The notes beneath the pieces are model-generated. The model ran no database searches and was not told the DNA's origin. It saw nothing but the letters and a program-made list of their open reading frames with translations. A stretch of DNA of 64,000 nt from Martelella lutilitoris. Its GTDB lineage: Bacteria > Pseudomonadota > Alphaproteobacteria > Rhizobiales > Rhizobiaceae. Below are positions 50,295 through 59,377 of the stretch, one piece after another. Every line of letters starts with the position of its first letter. Position 1 is the first letter of the stretch. Location: positions 248,001 through 312,000 of the forward strand of contig NZ_VCLB01000001.1 of assembly GCF_005924265.1 (NCBI RefSeq), given 5' to 3'. Both the position numbers and the translations under genes were made by a program.

Positions 50295-50439
50295 CCCCCC
50301 CAAGGGGGGGGGGAAATCGATTCCGGGTGGTCGGGCTCGGCACGTTTCCGCCCTCTTCCGCCGGCATGGCGGAGAGGTTTGGGAAGGCCTTCCCAATTGC
50401 GTCTTACTCGGTGCGTCTTACTCGGGCTTGACCCGGAGT
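50295..50439. repeat. Palindromes and a short tandem repeat downstream of paaR
   Basis: The 244-base gap between convergent paaR and paaY contains a C7-AA-G10 inverted homopolymer (50295-50313), a perfect 18-bp palindrome TTGGGAAGGCCTTCCCAA (50379-50396), two adjacent 14-base copies of TGCGTCTTACTCGG (50398-50425), and CTCGGGCTTGACCCGGAG, which resembles the arms of the dispersed repeats. None has a T-tract. The homopolymer may be prone to sequencing or replication error. Confidence 0.6.
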
Positions 50440-50503
50440 GGGATGATACTCCTCTGGCGACATACCGGTCGTTTCAGGAAAACCGAAGAGCGTCGCTCCG
50501 GCC

Positions 50504-51118
50504 TCACCCCTTGCCGCCACCCACCCGCACAAACATCAGCGGATCATAGCGCGGCGCCTCGATCCGGCGGCGGTTCTCTTCGACATGCGGCAACGGTTCG
50601 GCCGGTCGCGTCCTGCCGGCCGCCTCGAAGGCGAGCTGGCGGTAGATATCCGTGCCGCCGCGCTTCCAGGCGACCTCCTCCTCCGTCAGCGGCCGGATGA
50701 CGCGGGCCGGATTGCCGTGAGCGAGCATGCCGTCCGGCACGACAAAGCCCTGCTTGACGAAGGCCATGGCGCCGATGATGGCGTTCCTGCCGATCACCGC
50801 CTCGTCCATGACCACGGCATTCATGCCGACCATGGCGTTTTCGCCGACGCGGCAGCCATGCAGCACCGCGCCGTGGCCGACATGGCCGTGAGCCTCGACC
50901 ACGACATCGCGGTCGGGGAATGAATGGCAGACGCAGGTCTCCTGGATGTTGGAGCCCGCCTGCATCTCGATGCGGCCGAAATCCCCACGCAGCACCGCGC
51001 CTGCGCCGACGAAACATTGCGGGCCGACGATCACATCGCCGATCAGCACCGCATCCGGGTGGACATAGGCTTCCGGATCAATCACCGGGACGATATCGTC
51101 ATAGGCGTAGACTGCCAT
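50504..51118 (-). CDS. paaY: PaaY-type hexapeptide thioesterase
   Basis: A 204-residue left-handed beta-helix protein of the gamma-carbonic-anhydrase-like family. The hexapeptide repeats run from HPDAVLIGDVIVGP to VGENAMVGMNAVVMDEAVIG, with histidines at the metal site (HSFPDRD, HGHVGHGAVLHGC). PaaY is a thioesterase that clears dead-end CoA esters of the phenylacetate pathway. It lies three bases after the stop of paaZ and is the last gene of the long paa operon. Confidence 0.93.
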   Translation of the reverse strand: MAVYAYDDIVPVIDPEAYVHPDAVLIGDVIVGPQCFVGAGAVLRGDFGRIEMQAGSNIQETCVCHSFPDRDVVVEAHGHVGHGAVLHGCRVGENAMVGMNAVVMDEAVIGRNAIIGAMAFVKQGFVVPDGMLAHGNPARVIRPLTEEEVAWKRGGTDIYRQLAFEAAGRTRPAEPLPHVEENRRRIEAPRYDPLMFVRVGGGKG

Positions 51119-51121
51119 CGC

Positions 51122-53203
51122 TCAGCCCGCCTTTTCCGCGAGGGTCTCAGCGGCAAGCGGCCAGGTTTTCGCGACCATGGTCAGCACATCATATTGCGCG
51201 ACGACCTCGTCCTTCTGGTTGGTGACGCGGCAGTCCCAGCGCACCTCGCCATGGCCGGCGTTTTCGCGCGGGTTGATCGCCTTGCAGGTCAGCCGCACCC
51301 TCAGCGTGTCGCCGAAATAGACCGGCGTCAGAAACCGCAGATTGTCGACGCCGTAATTGGCGAGAACGGGACCGGGATCCGGATCGACGAACAGACCGGC
51401 CGCAAACGAGGCGATCAGATAGCCATGGGCTACCCGGTCCTCGAAGAAGGGATTGGCCCTGGCCGCATCGCTGTCCATATGGGCGTAGAAGGTGTCGCCG
51501 GTAAATTCGGCGAAGTGTTCGACATCCTCGCGGGTGATCGTGCGGGTCTCGGTCACGATCTGGTCGCCGATCGCGAGTTCCTCCAGCGACTTGCGGAAGG
51601 GATGTTTGCCGCTCCGGCTTTCCGCGCCATCGACCCATTCGCCGGTGATCGCGGTCAGCATGTCGGGCGTTCCCTGCACGGCGGTGCGCTGCATGAAGTG
51701 CTTCACCCCGCGCATGCCGCCCATTTCCTCGCCGCCGCCGGCGCGGCCCGGGCCGCCATGGATCAGCGGCGCGAGCGGCGAGCCATGGCCGGTCGAGGAC
51801 TTCGCCGAACCGCGATTGCCGATCATGACGCGGCCGTGATGGGCGGCAAGGCCGGTGACGATCTCGGCGGCAATGCCGCCGTTATTGGTAAACAGCGATG
51901 AGACCAGCGAACCCTTGCCGCGCTCGGCCAACCCCACGGCCTCGTCCGCGTCGTCATAGGCCATAACGGTCGCCACAGGCCCGAAGGCCTCGACATCATG
52001 CACGGCCCTGGCATCAAACGGCTTCGCACAACGAAGAAGCACCGGGCTCATGAAGGCGCCCTTTTCTGCGTCGCCCGAAACAAGCGTCACATTATCGGGA
52101 TCGCCGTGAACGATCTCGCCGTCGCCGCGAAGCGCCGCGATCTTCTCGCGCACGCCGTCGCGATCGGCGAGCGACACCAGCGCGCCCATACGGGCATTCT
52201 CGTCATCCGGCAGGCCGATCGTTGCCTTGGCAAGACGTTCAGAGAGCGCCGCGACTACTGCCTGCTCATGTACGCGCGGCACGAGGATGCGGCGGATGGC
52301 GGTGCATTTCTGCCCGGCCTTGGAGGTCATTTCATTGGCCGCCTCACGGATGAAGAGGTCGAATTCCGGCGTGCCAGGCCCCGCGTCTTCGCCGAGGATC
52401 GCGGCATTGAGACTGTCGGCCTCCATGTTGAAGCGCACGGCGTTTTCGACGATCGCCTTTCCGGTCTTCAGCTTGCGGCCCGTTGTCGCCGAACCGGTGA
52501 AGGTGACGACATCCTGACCAATGACATGGTCCAGCAGATCGCCGGCGCTGCCGCAGACAAGCTGCAGCGCGCCGTCGGGCAAAATGCCGGTGTCGATGAT
52601 GGCGCGGGTGACGCGCTCGGTGAGATAGGCCGTCTGCGAGGCAGGCTTGACGAGGCACGGCATGCCGGCGATCAGCGCCGGCGCGATCTTTTCCAGCATG
52701 CCCCAGACGGGAAAGTTGAAGGCGTTGATATGGATCGCGACGCCCTTCATCGGCGTCAGGATATGCCGGCCAACGAAGCTGCCGTCCTTTGACAGCGGCT
52801 CGACTTCGCCCTCGCTCAGCACCTTCGTGTTCGGCAGTTCGCGCCGCGCCTTGGAGGCGAAGGTCAAGAGCGTGCCGATACCGCCCTCGATATCCACCCA
52901 GCCATCGCGGCGCGTGGCGCCGGTCCAGGTGTTTTCGATGTAGAATTCTTCCTTGCGCTCCATCAGCGCCATGCCGACCGCCTTCAGCATCAGCGCGCGC
53001 TCGTGAATGGTCATCGCCCGAAGCGCGCGTCCACCCTTTTCGCGGCCATAGGCCAGCGCATCGGCGAAGTTCAGCCCTTCGGCGCCGATCAGCGCGATGG
53101 TCTTGCCGGTTGCGGCATGGGCGAGCGGCTTAGCCGCGCCCGATCCCGTCTGCCAGGCGCCGAGCACATAGCTCTCAAGGCGGCGTGCGGCCGTCTCAGT
53201 CAT
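51122..53203 (-). CDS. paaZ: Bifunctional oxepin-CoA hydrolase / semialdehyde dehydrogenase
   Basis: A 693-residue fusion. The N-terminal aldehyde dehydrogenase has ATGKTIALIGAEGL, FTGSATTGRKL and the catalytic cysteine in SKAGQKCTAIRRILVPR. The C-terminal R-hydratase (MaoC-like hotdog) has FAEFTGDTFYAHMDSDAAR and the ring-opening active site. It opens oxepin-CoA and oxidises the resulting aldehyde. The gene is in the operon downstream of paaABCDE, after the PaaA-like protein gene. Confidence 0.96.
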   Translation of the reverse strand: MTETAARRLESYVLGAWQTGSGAAKPLAHAATGKTIALIGAEGLNFADALAYGREKGGRALRAMTIHERALMLKAVGMALMERKEEFYIENTWTGATRRDGWVDIEGGIGTLLTFASKARRELPNTKVLSEGEVEPLSKDGSFVGRHILTPMKGVAIHINAFNFPVWGMLEKIAPALIAGMPCLVKPASQTAYLTERVTRAIIDTGILPDGALQLVCGSAGDLLDHVIGQDVVTFTGSATTGRKLKTGKAIVENAVRFNMEADSLNAAILGEDAGPGTPEFDLFIREAANEMTSKAGQKCTAIRRILVPRVHEQAVVAALSERLAKATIGLPDDENARMGALVSLADRDGVREKIAALRGDGEIVHGDPDNVTLVSGDAEKGAFMSPVLLRCAKPFDARAVHDVEAFGPVATVMAYDDADEAVGLAERGKGSLVSSLFTNNGGIAAEIVTGLAAHHGRVMIGNRGSAKSSTGHGSPLAPLIHGGPGRAGGGEEMGGMRGVKHFMQRTAVQGTPDMLTAITGEWVDGAESRSGKHPFRKSLEELAIGDQIVTETRTITREDVEHFAEFTGDTFYAHMDSDAARANPFFEDRVAHGYLIASFAAGLFVDPDPGPVLANYGVDNLRFLTPVYFGDTLRVRLTCKAINPRENAGHGEVRWDCRVTNQKDEVVAQYDVLTMVAKTWPLAAETLAEKAG

Positions 53204-53269
53204 GGGGATATCCTTCCTCGTCGGCCCTGCCGGACTTTCCGCACAGACAAGGCCTCAAAATGTTGCAGG

Positions 53270-54040
53270 TCAGGCCGCGACGGGCGTCTTCAGCCCGCAG
53301 TCCTCAAGCACGCTTCCGGCGTCGGCCCGCCAGCGGGTCCTGAGCGCCTCGTTTTCGCTGTGGCGCAGGCCGAAGCGCGAAAGCCGGGCGAAACGTTCGG
53401 AGACCGCCGGGCCGAAGGTTTCGGCAACGCGGGGATGCCAGTAGGCAACGGCTTTCTGCGCGGCCCCACGGCCTTCATCGGTCGCGGCGAGCTTCTTCAG
53501 TCCTTCAAGCCCAAGCTCCATATGCCGTTTCTCGCGCGGCAGAACGGAGCGGATGACCTCGGCATAGGGCGTGTAGGAGGCGTGGGTCATCTCTTCGAGC
53601 TGGATGACCGTCGCAAGGCCCATCAGAACGTTCATCACCACCGCATCCGTCCAGTCCTCGAAGGGATAGTGGAAGACGGAAAGCCGCATATCGCCGCCCA
53701 TGCGGCGGGTGTCGACCACGGCATCGCGGTCAAGCCGCGCCGCCCAGCTATGGGCGCGGTTATAGAGCGCGGTATCGGTTCCGAAATCGCCCATCAGATC
53801 GAGCACGCGCTCGGCATGATCGGCCTTTTCCAGCACGATCCGGCTGGCGGCGATGCGCTCGGCAATGCCGGGCGCCCAGTTGATGGCGGCGGCAAAACCC
53901 GCCGAGCCCGCCAACTCGCTGTCGACGAAGGAGGACATCATCCGCATCAGCTCCGCGCGGTAGAGCGGCGGGGCGTTATCCGGCGAGGAGAGCTTGCCGC
54001 CTTCCGCCAGATAATCGGCGATCGACATGTCATTCGTCAT
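53270..54040 (-). CDS. Third PaaA/PaaC-family protein of unknown role
   Basis: A 256-residue ferritin-like protein of the phenylacetate catabolic family, besides paaA and paaC. It aligns with PaaA from SELAG (PaaA SEIVG) through KADHAERV to REKRHMELGL. Compared with PaaA of this window, the first ExxH (DEAGH) becomes EKADH, so the metal-binding glutamate is replaced by lysine at the aligned position. The other ExxH is kept (REKRH) and an extra EEMTH is seen. This points to an altered or lost diiron site. The start overlaps the paaE stop, and AGGTGG lies before it. Subunit, chaperone or a separate oxygenase role cannot be distinguished. Confidence 0.8.
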   Translation of the reverse strand: MTNDMSIADYLAEGGKLSSPDNAPPLYRAELMRMMSSFVDSELAGSAGFAAAINWAPGIAERIAASRIVLEKADHAERVLDLMGDFGTDTALYNRAHSWAARLDRDAVVDTRRMGGDMRLSVFHYPFEDWTDAVVMNVLMGLATVIQLEEMTHASYTPYAEVIRSVLPREKRHMELGLEGLKKLAATDEGRGAAQKAVAYWHPRVAETFGPAVSERFARLSRFGLRHSENEALRTRWRADAGSVLEDCGLKTPVAA

Positions 54041-55106
54041 AGCTGATCACCACCTTTTCCGAGAGCGGCAGGCACTGACAGGAGAGCACGTAGCCGGCGC
54101 GCACCTCATAATCTTCGAGCGCGTGATTGCTGATCATCTCGACTTCGCCCTCGACAACCTTGGCCCGGCAGGTCGAGCAGATGCCGCCCTTGCAGGAGTA
54201 AGGCGCATCGATATCGTGGGCGAGCGCGGCATCGAGCACCGCCGTGCCGTCGCGCGGCATGGTGAAGGAGCGCGTGGTGCCATCGAGCGTAAGCTGGATT
54301 TCCACGTTCTCGCCGGCGGTCGCGGCCGCCTTCGAGACGATCTTCTGCTTCGCGCGGCCCGGCTGGGAGGAGGCAAACAGCTCGAACTTGATCTGCTCGT
54401 CCTTCATGCCGTGCTTTTTCAGCGATGCGGCAATCGTCAGCATCATCGGCTCCGGCCCGCAGATGAAGGCGGTATCGACGGCGGGAAGGTCGATCCAGAG
54501 ATTGAAGAAAGCCTCGAGCTTCTGCTCGTCGATGCGGCCGGTGAAGAGATCGATCTCCTGGCTGTCGCTCTCCAGCACATGAATGACGGAAAGACGGCCG
54601 AGATAGGTGTTCTTCAGGTCTTCCAGCTCCTCGCGGAACATGATCGACTTGATCTGGCGGTTGGCATAGACCAGCGTGAAGCGCGATTGCGGCTCGCGGG
54701 CCAGCACCGTCTTGACGATCGAAAGCAGCGGCGTGATGCCGGAACCGCCGGCGAAGCCGAGATAATCCTTGCTCACCCCGGCGTCGAGCGGGGTGAAGAA
54801 CTTGCCCATCGGCGGCATCGCCTCGATGACGTCGCCGGGCTTCAGCTCTTCATTGGCGAAGGTGGAAAAGGCGCCGCCTTCCACGCGCTTGACGCCGACC
54901 TTGAGGCAACCCTCGTCGAGACCCGCGCAGATCGAATAGGACCGGCGCACTTCCTCGCCGTCGAACTGGCGGCGAAAGGTCAGATACTGACCCTGGGTAA
55001 AGCCGAAAGCGCTCGCATCCTCGTCGCGGGGCTTCAGCGTGAGCACCACCGCATCGGCCGTTTCGCGGCGAATGTCAGTCACTTCCAGCGGATGAAACCG
55101 TGCCAT
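54030..55106 (-). CDS. paaE: Phenylacetyl-CoA epoxidase reductase subunit
   Basis: PaaE passes electrons from NADPH to the PaaA active site. The 358-residue protein has an FAD domain (RSYSICAGLDEG), a nicotinamide domain (FAGGSGITPLLSI and FICGPEPMMLTI) and a C-terminal plant-type 2Fe-2S domain (YSCKGGICSTCRAKVVEG with CQC further on). The start MARFHPLEV follows GGAGGAG, so this was chosen over a longer frame. The PaaA-like gene overlaps its end. Confidence 0.96.
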   Translation of the reverse strand: MARFHPLEVTDIRRETADAVVLTLKPRDEDASAFGFTQGQYLTFRRQFDGEEVRRSYSICAGLDEGCLKVGVKRVEGGAFSTFANEELKPGDVIEAMPPMGKFFTPLDAGVSKDYLGFAGGSGITPLLSIVKTVLAREPQSRFTLVYANRQIKSIMFREELEDLKNTYLGRLSVIHVLESDSQEIDLFTGRIDEQKLEAFFNLWIDLPAVDTAFICGPEPMMLTIAASLKKHGMKDEQIKFELFASSQPGRAKQKIVSKAAATAGENVEIQLTLDGTTRSFTMPRDGTAVLDAALAHDIDAPYSCKGGICSTCRAKVVEGEVEMISNHALEDYEVRAGYVLSCQCLPLSEKVVISYDE

Positions 55107-55120
55107 CTGATCACTCCTCC

Positions 55121-55654
55121 TCAGATACACTTGAAATAATCGAACGGCTCCAGACAGTCCTTGCAGCGATAGGACGCCTTGCAGGGGGTCGAGCCGAACT
55201 GGGATACCTTCTCCGTATTGCCCGAACCGCAGCGCGGACAGGCAATGACGAGATTTGAGCGGCCGGAAAGACGCGCGGCGCGCGCCACGAGACGGCCATC
55301 GGCCGCCGTACCGTCGATCGGCGGGGCAATGCCGTATGCGCGAAGCTTTTCCCGCGCCTCCTGAGACAGGAAATCCGTCGTCCAGGGCGGGGAGAGCTGC
55401 TGCTCGATCCGGAAATCCTCGACGCCCTTTTCCAAGAGCTTGGCCTCGATTTCCAGATTGATCAGCGACACGGCCGGGCAGCCGGAATAGGTGGGTGTCA
55501 CGGTGACAACCAGCGTTGCGCCGTCATGGCCGACCTTGCGCACGATGCCGAGCTCGGTGATCGAGATCACCGGGATTTCGGGATCGGGCACCTCGGAAAG
55601 CCAGGCCATCACCTCTTCCGGCGAGGGCAGAAGGGCGGTTGCAGCACTCACCAT
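55121..55654 (-). CDS. paaD: Phenylacetate degradation protein PaaD
   Basis: A 177-residue protein of the PaaD family, thought to help mature the epoxidase iron centres. The N-terminal DUF59/MIP18 domain shows SEVPDPEIPVISITELGIVR and TPTYSGCPAV. The C-terminus is a zinc-ribbon-like segment with CPRCGS, CKASYRC and CKDC. The ATG overlaps the paaC stop, consistent with coupling. Confidence 0.95.
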   Translation of the reverse strand: MVSAATALLPSPEEVMAWLSEVPDPEIPVISITELGIVRKVGHDGATLVVTVTPTYSGCPAVSLINLEIEAKLLEKGVEDFRIEQQLSPPWTTDFLSQEAREKLRAYGIAPPIDGTAADGRLVARAARLSGRSNLVIACPRCGSGNTEKVSQFGSTPCKASYRCKDCLEPFDYFKCI

Positions 55655-56487
55655 TCCGCTCCCGGATAGGCGCGCTGCAGGAATTGCAGCTCGGCCAGGA
55701 TGAAGCCCAGATGCTCCGTATGCCGCCCGGTCTTGCCGCCGGTATGGGCATAGCCCTCTTCCGGCGCCTTCAGCGTCGCCTCGGAGAAGACAGAAGCGAG
55801 CGTCCGGTCCCATTCGGCCCTCAGTGCATCGGGCGCGGGCGCAATCCCCGCCTCCGCGATCCTCCGGTCGATGTCATCGGTGATGAACATCTCGCCGGTA
55901 TAGGGCCAGAGATAGTCGAGCGCGTCCTGCATGCGCCGATGGCTTTCCTCGGTCCCGTCGCCGAGCCGGATCACCAGATCGGCGGAACGCTCGAAATGAT
56001 AGGCCGCTTCCTTGACCGCCTTGGCGGCAATCTCGGCAACGCGCGGGCTCTTCGAACCCGTCAGTTGCTTCAGCAGGGCGAAATGCCAGGCATCGAACAG
56101 GAACTGGCGCATCACGGTGACGCCCATGTCGCCCTTCGGCAGTTCGGTGATCAGCAGGTTGCGGAATTTTGCGGCATCACGCAGGTAAGCGAGATTATCG
56201 GCGCTGCGGCCCTCGCCCTCCACCTCGCCGGCAAGCCCCAGCCACATCTGGGTATGACCGATGAGATCGAGCGCGGTATTGGCGAAGGCGATATCTTCCT
56301 CGAGCACCGGCGCATGGCCGCACCATTCGGAAACGCGGTGGCCGAGCACCAGCGTCGAATCGCCAAGGCGACAGAGCCACTCGAAGAAAGCCGGGCGCAG
56401 GGCTTCATCGCCGATGAAAGGGTCGGGCGTCGTCGAAATCGCCATCGGCGTGACGTTGCCCGTATGTTCGACGGTCGCGGTCATCAC
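55648..56487 (-). CDS. paaC: Phenylacetyl-CoA epoxidase structural subunit
   Basis: PaaC is the ferritin-like partner of PaaA that holds the complex together but has no iron of its own. The 279-residue protein has the family segments RLGDSTLVLGHRVSEWCG, the VLEEDIAFANTALDLIGHTQ helix, LFDAWHFALLKQL and RLGDGTEESHRRMQDALDYL. It overlaps paaB by a few bases and paaD by seven. Confidence 0.96.
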   Translation of the reverse strand: MMTATVEHTGNVTPMAISTTPDPFIGDEALRPAFFEWLCRLGDSTLVLGHRVSEWCGHAPVLEEDIAFANTALDLIGHTQMWLGLAGEVEGEGRSADNLAYLRDAAKFRNLLITELPKGDMGVTVMRQFLFDAWHFALLKQLTGSKSPRVAEIAAKAVKEAAYHFERSADLVIRLGDGTEESHRRMQDALDYLWPYTGEMFITDDIDRRIAEAGIAPAPDALRAEWDRTLASVFSEATLKAPEEGYAHTGGKTGRHTEHLGFILAELQFLQRAYPGAEW

Positions 56488-56768
56488 ATATGCCCCACTT
56501 CTTCCGGAATATCGAAGAAGGTCGGATGACGATAGGCCTTGCTTTCGGCCGGATCGAAGAGCGGGCCCTTTTCCGACGGCGAGGATGCGGTGATGTCGTT
56601 CGACTTCACCACCCAGATCGACACGCCTTCCTTGCGGCGGGTGTAGACGTCGCGGGCGTGGCGGATCGCCATTTCCGCGTCCGGCGCGTGCAGGCTGCCG
56701 ACATGGCGGTGGTTCAGACCGTGCTGACCCCGGATGAAGACTTCATAGAGCGGCCATTCCTTGGACAT
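56484..56768 (-). CDS. paaB: Phenylacetyl-CoA epoxidase subunit PaaB
   Basis: A 94-residue small subunit of the epoxidase, thought to assemble PaaAC complexes into the active form. Typical are WPLYEVFIRGQHGLNHRHVG and SIWVVKSNDI, with a conserved C-terminal HPTFFDIP. The start follows GGGAGGAAAAC. It sits between paaA and paaC. Confidence 0.96.
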   Translation of the reverse strand: MSKEWPLYEVFIRGQHGLNHRHVGSLHAPDAEMAIRHARDVYTRRKEGVSIWVVKSNDITASSPSEKGPLFDPAESKAYRHPTFFDIPEEVGHM

Positions 56769-56797
56769 GTTTTCCTCCCTTGAGAAACGCTGTGCGC

Positions 56798-57796
56798 TTA
56801 TTCTGCGGCCGCGACCGGCGCCTTGGCGCGCCGCGCTTCCTTTTCGCCGTGGGCGGCAAGCCCGTCGCGGAACCATTCGCCGTCATACCAGGCCTTGCGG
56901 CGGGCTTCGATGCGTTCGCGGTTGCACGGGCCATTGCCCTTGATCACCTCGAAGAATTCCGACCAGTCCGGCTCGGAGAAGTCGTAGCCGCCCTTCTCCT
57001 CGTTCCAGGCAAGGTTCTCGTCCGGGATCGACAGGCCCAGATATTTCGCCTGCGGCACCGTCTGGTCGACGAATTTCTGGCGCAGCTCGTCATTGGTGTT
57101 GATCTTGATCTTCCACGCCATCGACTGTGCGGAATGCACCGAATCCTTGTCGGACGGGCCGAACATCATCAGCGACGGGTACCAGAAGCGGTTCAGCGCA
57201 TCCTGCGCCATCTCCTTCTGCTCCGGCGTGCCGAAGGCCATCTTCATCATGATCGAATAGCCCTGGCGCTGGTGGAAGCTTTCCTCCTTGCAGATGCGGA
57301 TCATCGCCCGCGAATAGGGCCCGAAGGATGTGCGCTGCAGCGGCACCTGGTTCATGATCGCAGCCCCATCGACCAGCCAGCCGACAGCGCCCATATCAGC
57401 CCAGTTCAGCGTCGGGTAGTTGAAGATCGAGGAATATTTCATCCGCCCGTCATGGAGTTTTTCCATCAGGTCGTCGCGCGAAACGCCGAGCGTTTCGGCG
57501 GCCGAATAGAGGTAGAGCCCGTGGCCGGCCTCGTCCTGCACTTTTGCCAGCAGGATCGCCTTGCGCTCCAGCGAGGGCGCGCGGGTGATCCAGTTGCCCT
57601 CGGGAAGCTGGCCGACGATTTCCGAATGGGCGTGCTGACCGATCTGGCGCACCAGCGTCTTGCGGTAGCCCTCGGGCATCCAGTCCTTCGGCTCGATCTT
57701 CTCGCCGCGGTCAATGCGGTCCTGGAAGGCCTGTTCTTCCGGCGACATCTCTTCGCGGGATTTCATGCCTTCCGATTTTACCATCTGTGCATACAT
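56798..57796 (-). CDS. paaA: Phenylacetyl-CoA epoxidase catalytic subunit
   Basis: PaaA holds the diiron centre that makes the 1,2-epoxide. The 332-residue protein has two ExxH motifs ([13 protein letters not shown] and [12 protein letters not shown]) plus [14 protein letters not shown] and [19 protein letters not shown] precedes the start, and a longer frame was rejected. It is the second gene of the operon after paaJ. Confidence 0.97.
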   Translation of the reverse strand: MYAQMVKSEGMKSREEMSPEEQAFQDRIDRGEKIEPKDWMPEGYRKTLVRQIGQHAHSEIVGQLPEGNWITRAPSLERKAILLAKVQDEAGHGLYLYSAAETLGVSRDDLMEKLHDGRMKYSSIFNYPTLNWADMGAVGWLVDGAAIMNQVPLQRTSFGPYSRAMIRICKEESFHQRQGYSIMMKMAFGTPEQKEMAQDALNRFWYPSLMMFGPSDKDSVHSAQSMAWKIKINTNDELRQKFVDQTVPQAKYLGLSIPDENLAWNEEKGGYDFSEPDWSEFFEVIKGNGPCNRERIEARRKAWYDGEWFRDGLAAHGEKEARRAKAPVAAAE

Positions 57797-57816
57797 GGCT
57801 CTCAAGGCCTCCTTGG

Positions 57817-59022
57817 TCAGATCCGTTCGATAATCATGGCAATGCCCTGGCCGACGCCGATGCACATGGTGCAAAGGCCGTAGCGCCCGCCGGTGCGGTG
57901 AAGCTGGTTTGCGGCCGTCAGCACCAGTCGGGCGCCGGACATGCCAAGCGGATGGCCGATGGCGATCGCACCGCCATTGGCGTTCACATGGGCCGCGTCA
58001 TCGGGAAGGCCGAGTTCGCGCAGGACGGCAAGGCTTTGCGCGGCAAAGGCCTCGTTGAGCTCGATCACGTCCATGTCGGAAAGCGAAAGTCCGGCGAGCT
58101 TCAGCACCTTGCGGGTGGCCGGAACCGGGCCGATGCCCATGACGCGCGGAGCGACGCCGGCAGCCGCCATGGCAACGATCCGCGCCTTCGGCGTAAGGCC
58201 GTTCGCGCTTGCCGCCTGTTCCGAAGCGATCAGCAGTCCGGCCGCGCCGTCATTGACGCCGGACGCATTGCCGGCGGTAACGGAAAGCTCCGGCGCATTG
58301 ACGCCCTTGAGCTTGGCCAGAACCTCGGCCGTGGTGCCCGGACGCGGATGCTCGTCGGTATCGAAGACAACCGGATCGCCCTTCTTCCGGGGAATGGTGA
58401 CCGGCACGATTTCATCGGCATAGACGCCGGCGTCCTGGGCCGCCTTCCAGCGCGCCTGGCTCATGGCCGCGAACCGGTCCTGATCCTCGCGGGAAATATC
58501 ATAATCGGCGGCAACATTGTCGGCGGTCTCGGGCATGGAGTGCGTGCCGAACGCACTGTGAAACTTCCTGTTCTTGAAGCGCCAGCCGATCGTGGTGTCG
58601 TAGATTTCCGCCTTGCGGGAAAAAGCCGTTTCCGCCTTGCCCATGACGAAGGGCGCGCGGCTCATGCTTTCAACGCCGCCGGCAATCATCAGGCTGCCAT
58701 CGCCGGCGCGGATGGTGCGCGCGGCAAGGCCGATCGCATCCATGCCCGAACCGCAGAGCCGGTTGACCGTGGTGCCCGGCACGCCTTCCGGCAGGCCGGA
58801 GAGCAGCACCGCCATGCGCGCGACATTGCGATTGTCCTCGCCCGCCTGGTTGGCGCAGCCGAGAATGACATCATCGACGCTTTCCCAGTCGACCTCGCCG
58901 TTTCTCTCCTGCAATGCGGAAAGCGGCACGGCTGCCAGATCATCGGCGCGCACGGCGGACAGCGCGCCGCCATAGCGGCCCACAGGCGTGCGGATTCCAT
59001 CGCAGATAAAGGCTTGCGCCAT
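57817..59022 (-). CDS. paaJ: 3-oxoadipyl-CoA thiolase
   Basis: A 401-residue thiolase (PaaJ/PcaF) that splits 3-oxoadipyl-CoA to succinyl-CoA and acetyl-CoA and also acts on 3-oxo-5,6-dehydrosuberyl-CoA. The nucleophilic cysteine is in [13 protein letters not shown]. Other motifs are [33 protein letters not shown] and the C-terminal [21 protein letters not shown] precedes the ATG. First gene of the paa operon, after the promoter and PaaR-type operator. Confidence 0.96.
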   Translation of the reverse strand: MAQAFICDGIRTPVGRYGGALSAVRADDLAAVPLSALQERNGEVDWESVDDVILGCANQAGEDNRNVARMAVLLSGLPEGVPGTTVNRLCGSGMDAIGLAARTIRAGDGSLMIAGGVESMSRAPFVMGKAETAFSRKAEIYDTTIGWRFKNRKFHSAFGTHSMPETADNVAADYDISREDQDRFAAMSQARWKAAQDAGVYADEIVPVTIPRKKGDPVVFDTDEHPRPGTTAEVLAKLKGVNAPELSVTAGNASGVNDGAAGLLIASEQAASANGLTPKARIVAMAAAGVAPRVMGIGPVPATRKVLKLAGLSLSDMDVIELNEAFAAQSLAVLRELGLPDDAAHVNANGGAIAIGHPLGMSGARLVLTAANQLHRTGGRYGLCTMCIGVGQGIAMIIERI

Positions 59023-59124
59023 GAATGCTCCTCCTTCGGCGGCAGCAGCCGCGTCAAATCCCTTGCCCGCATGACGGCTGCGCGAGCCGCTTTCGCCGGG
59101 CATCCGGTCGGGAACCCTCAATTC

Positions 59125-59139
59125 GCCGACCGATCGGTC
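59125..59139. promoter_or_regulatory. PaaR-type operator upstream of paaJ
   Basis: GCCGACCGATCGGTC is the reverse-strand match to GACCGATCGGTCGGC, the best palindrome of the three sites. It lies directly downstream of the candidate promoter at 59141, so a bound repressor would cover the start of transcription. Confidence 0.78.
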
Positions 59140-59140
59140 A

Positions 59141-59168
59141 CTTATATAGCGCATAAAACATCACGCAA
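59141..59168 (-). promoter_or_regulatory. Candidate promoter of the paaJ operon
   Basis: On the minus strand TTGCGT and TATAAG are separated by 16 bases. The operator follows at once. Spacing and position fit a sigma70-type promoter that PaaR can block. Confidence 0.5.
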
Positions 59169-59202
59169 AAAGGGATTTGTTCTATTTTCTGTGATGTTTT
59201 AT
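59153..59202. repeat. Inverted repeat with 12-bp perfect arms
   Basis: ATAAAACATCAC (59153-59164) and GTGATGTTTTAT (59191-59202) are perfect reverse complements 26 bases apart. They lie beside the paaJ promoter in a 416-base intergenic region. The role is unknown. Confidence 0.55.
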
Positions 59203-59377
59203 ACGGAGAGCCGAATAAAGCATTGATTTATTTGCACTTAATTTCGGGATTTTCGCGCCTGCCAGGCATCCTTGCCGTCGGTTTCGAATAACCGAACGTC
59301 TCCCGCCCACGCGCCTGAACCGTCGAAGTTTCGATACGCGCCCTGCGACCAAATAGCGCCTGGGTTGCATTAAAACT

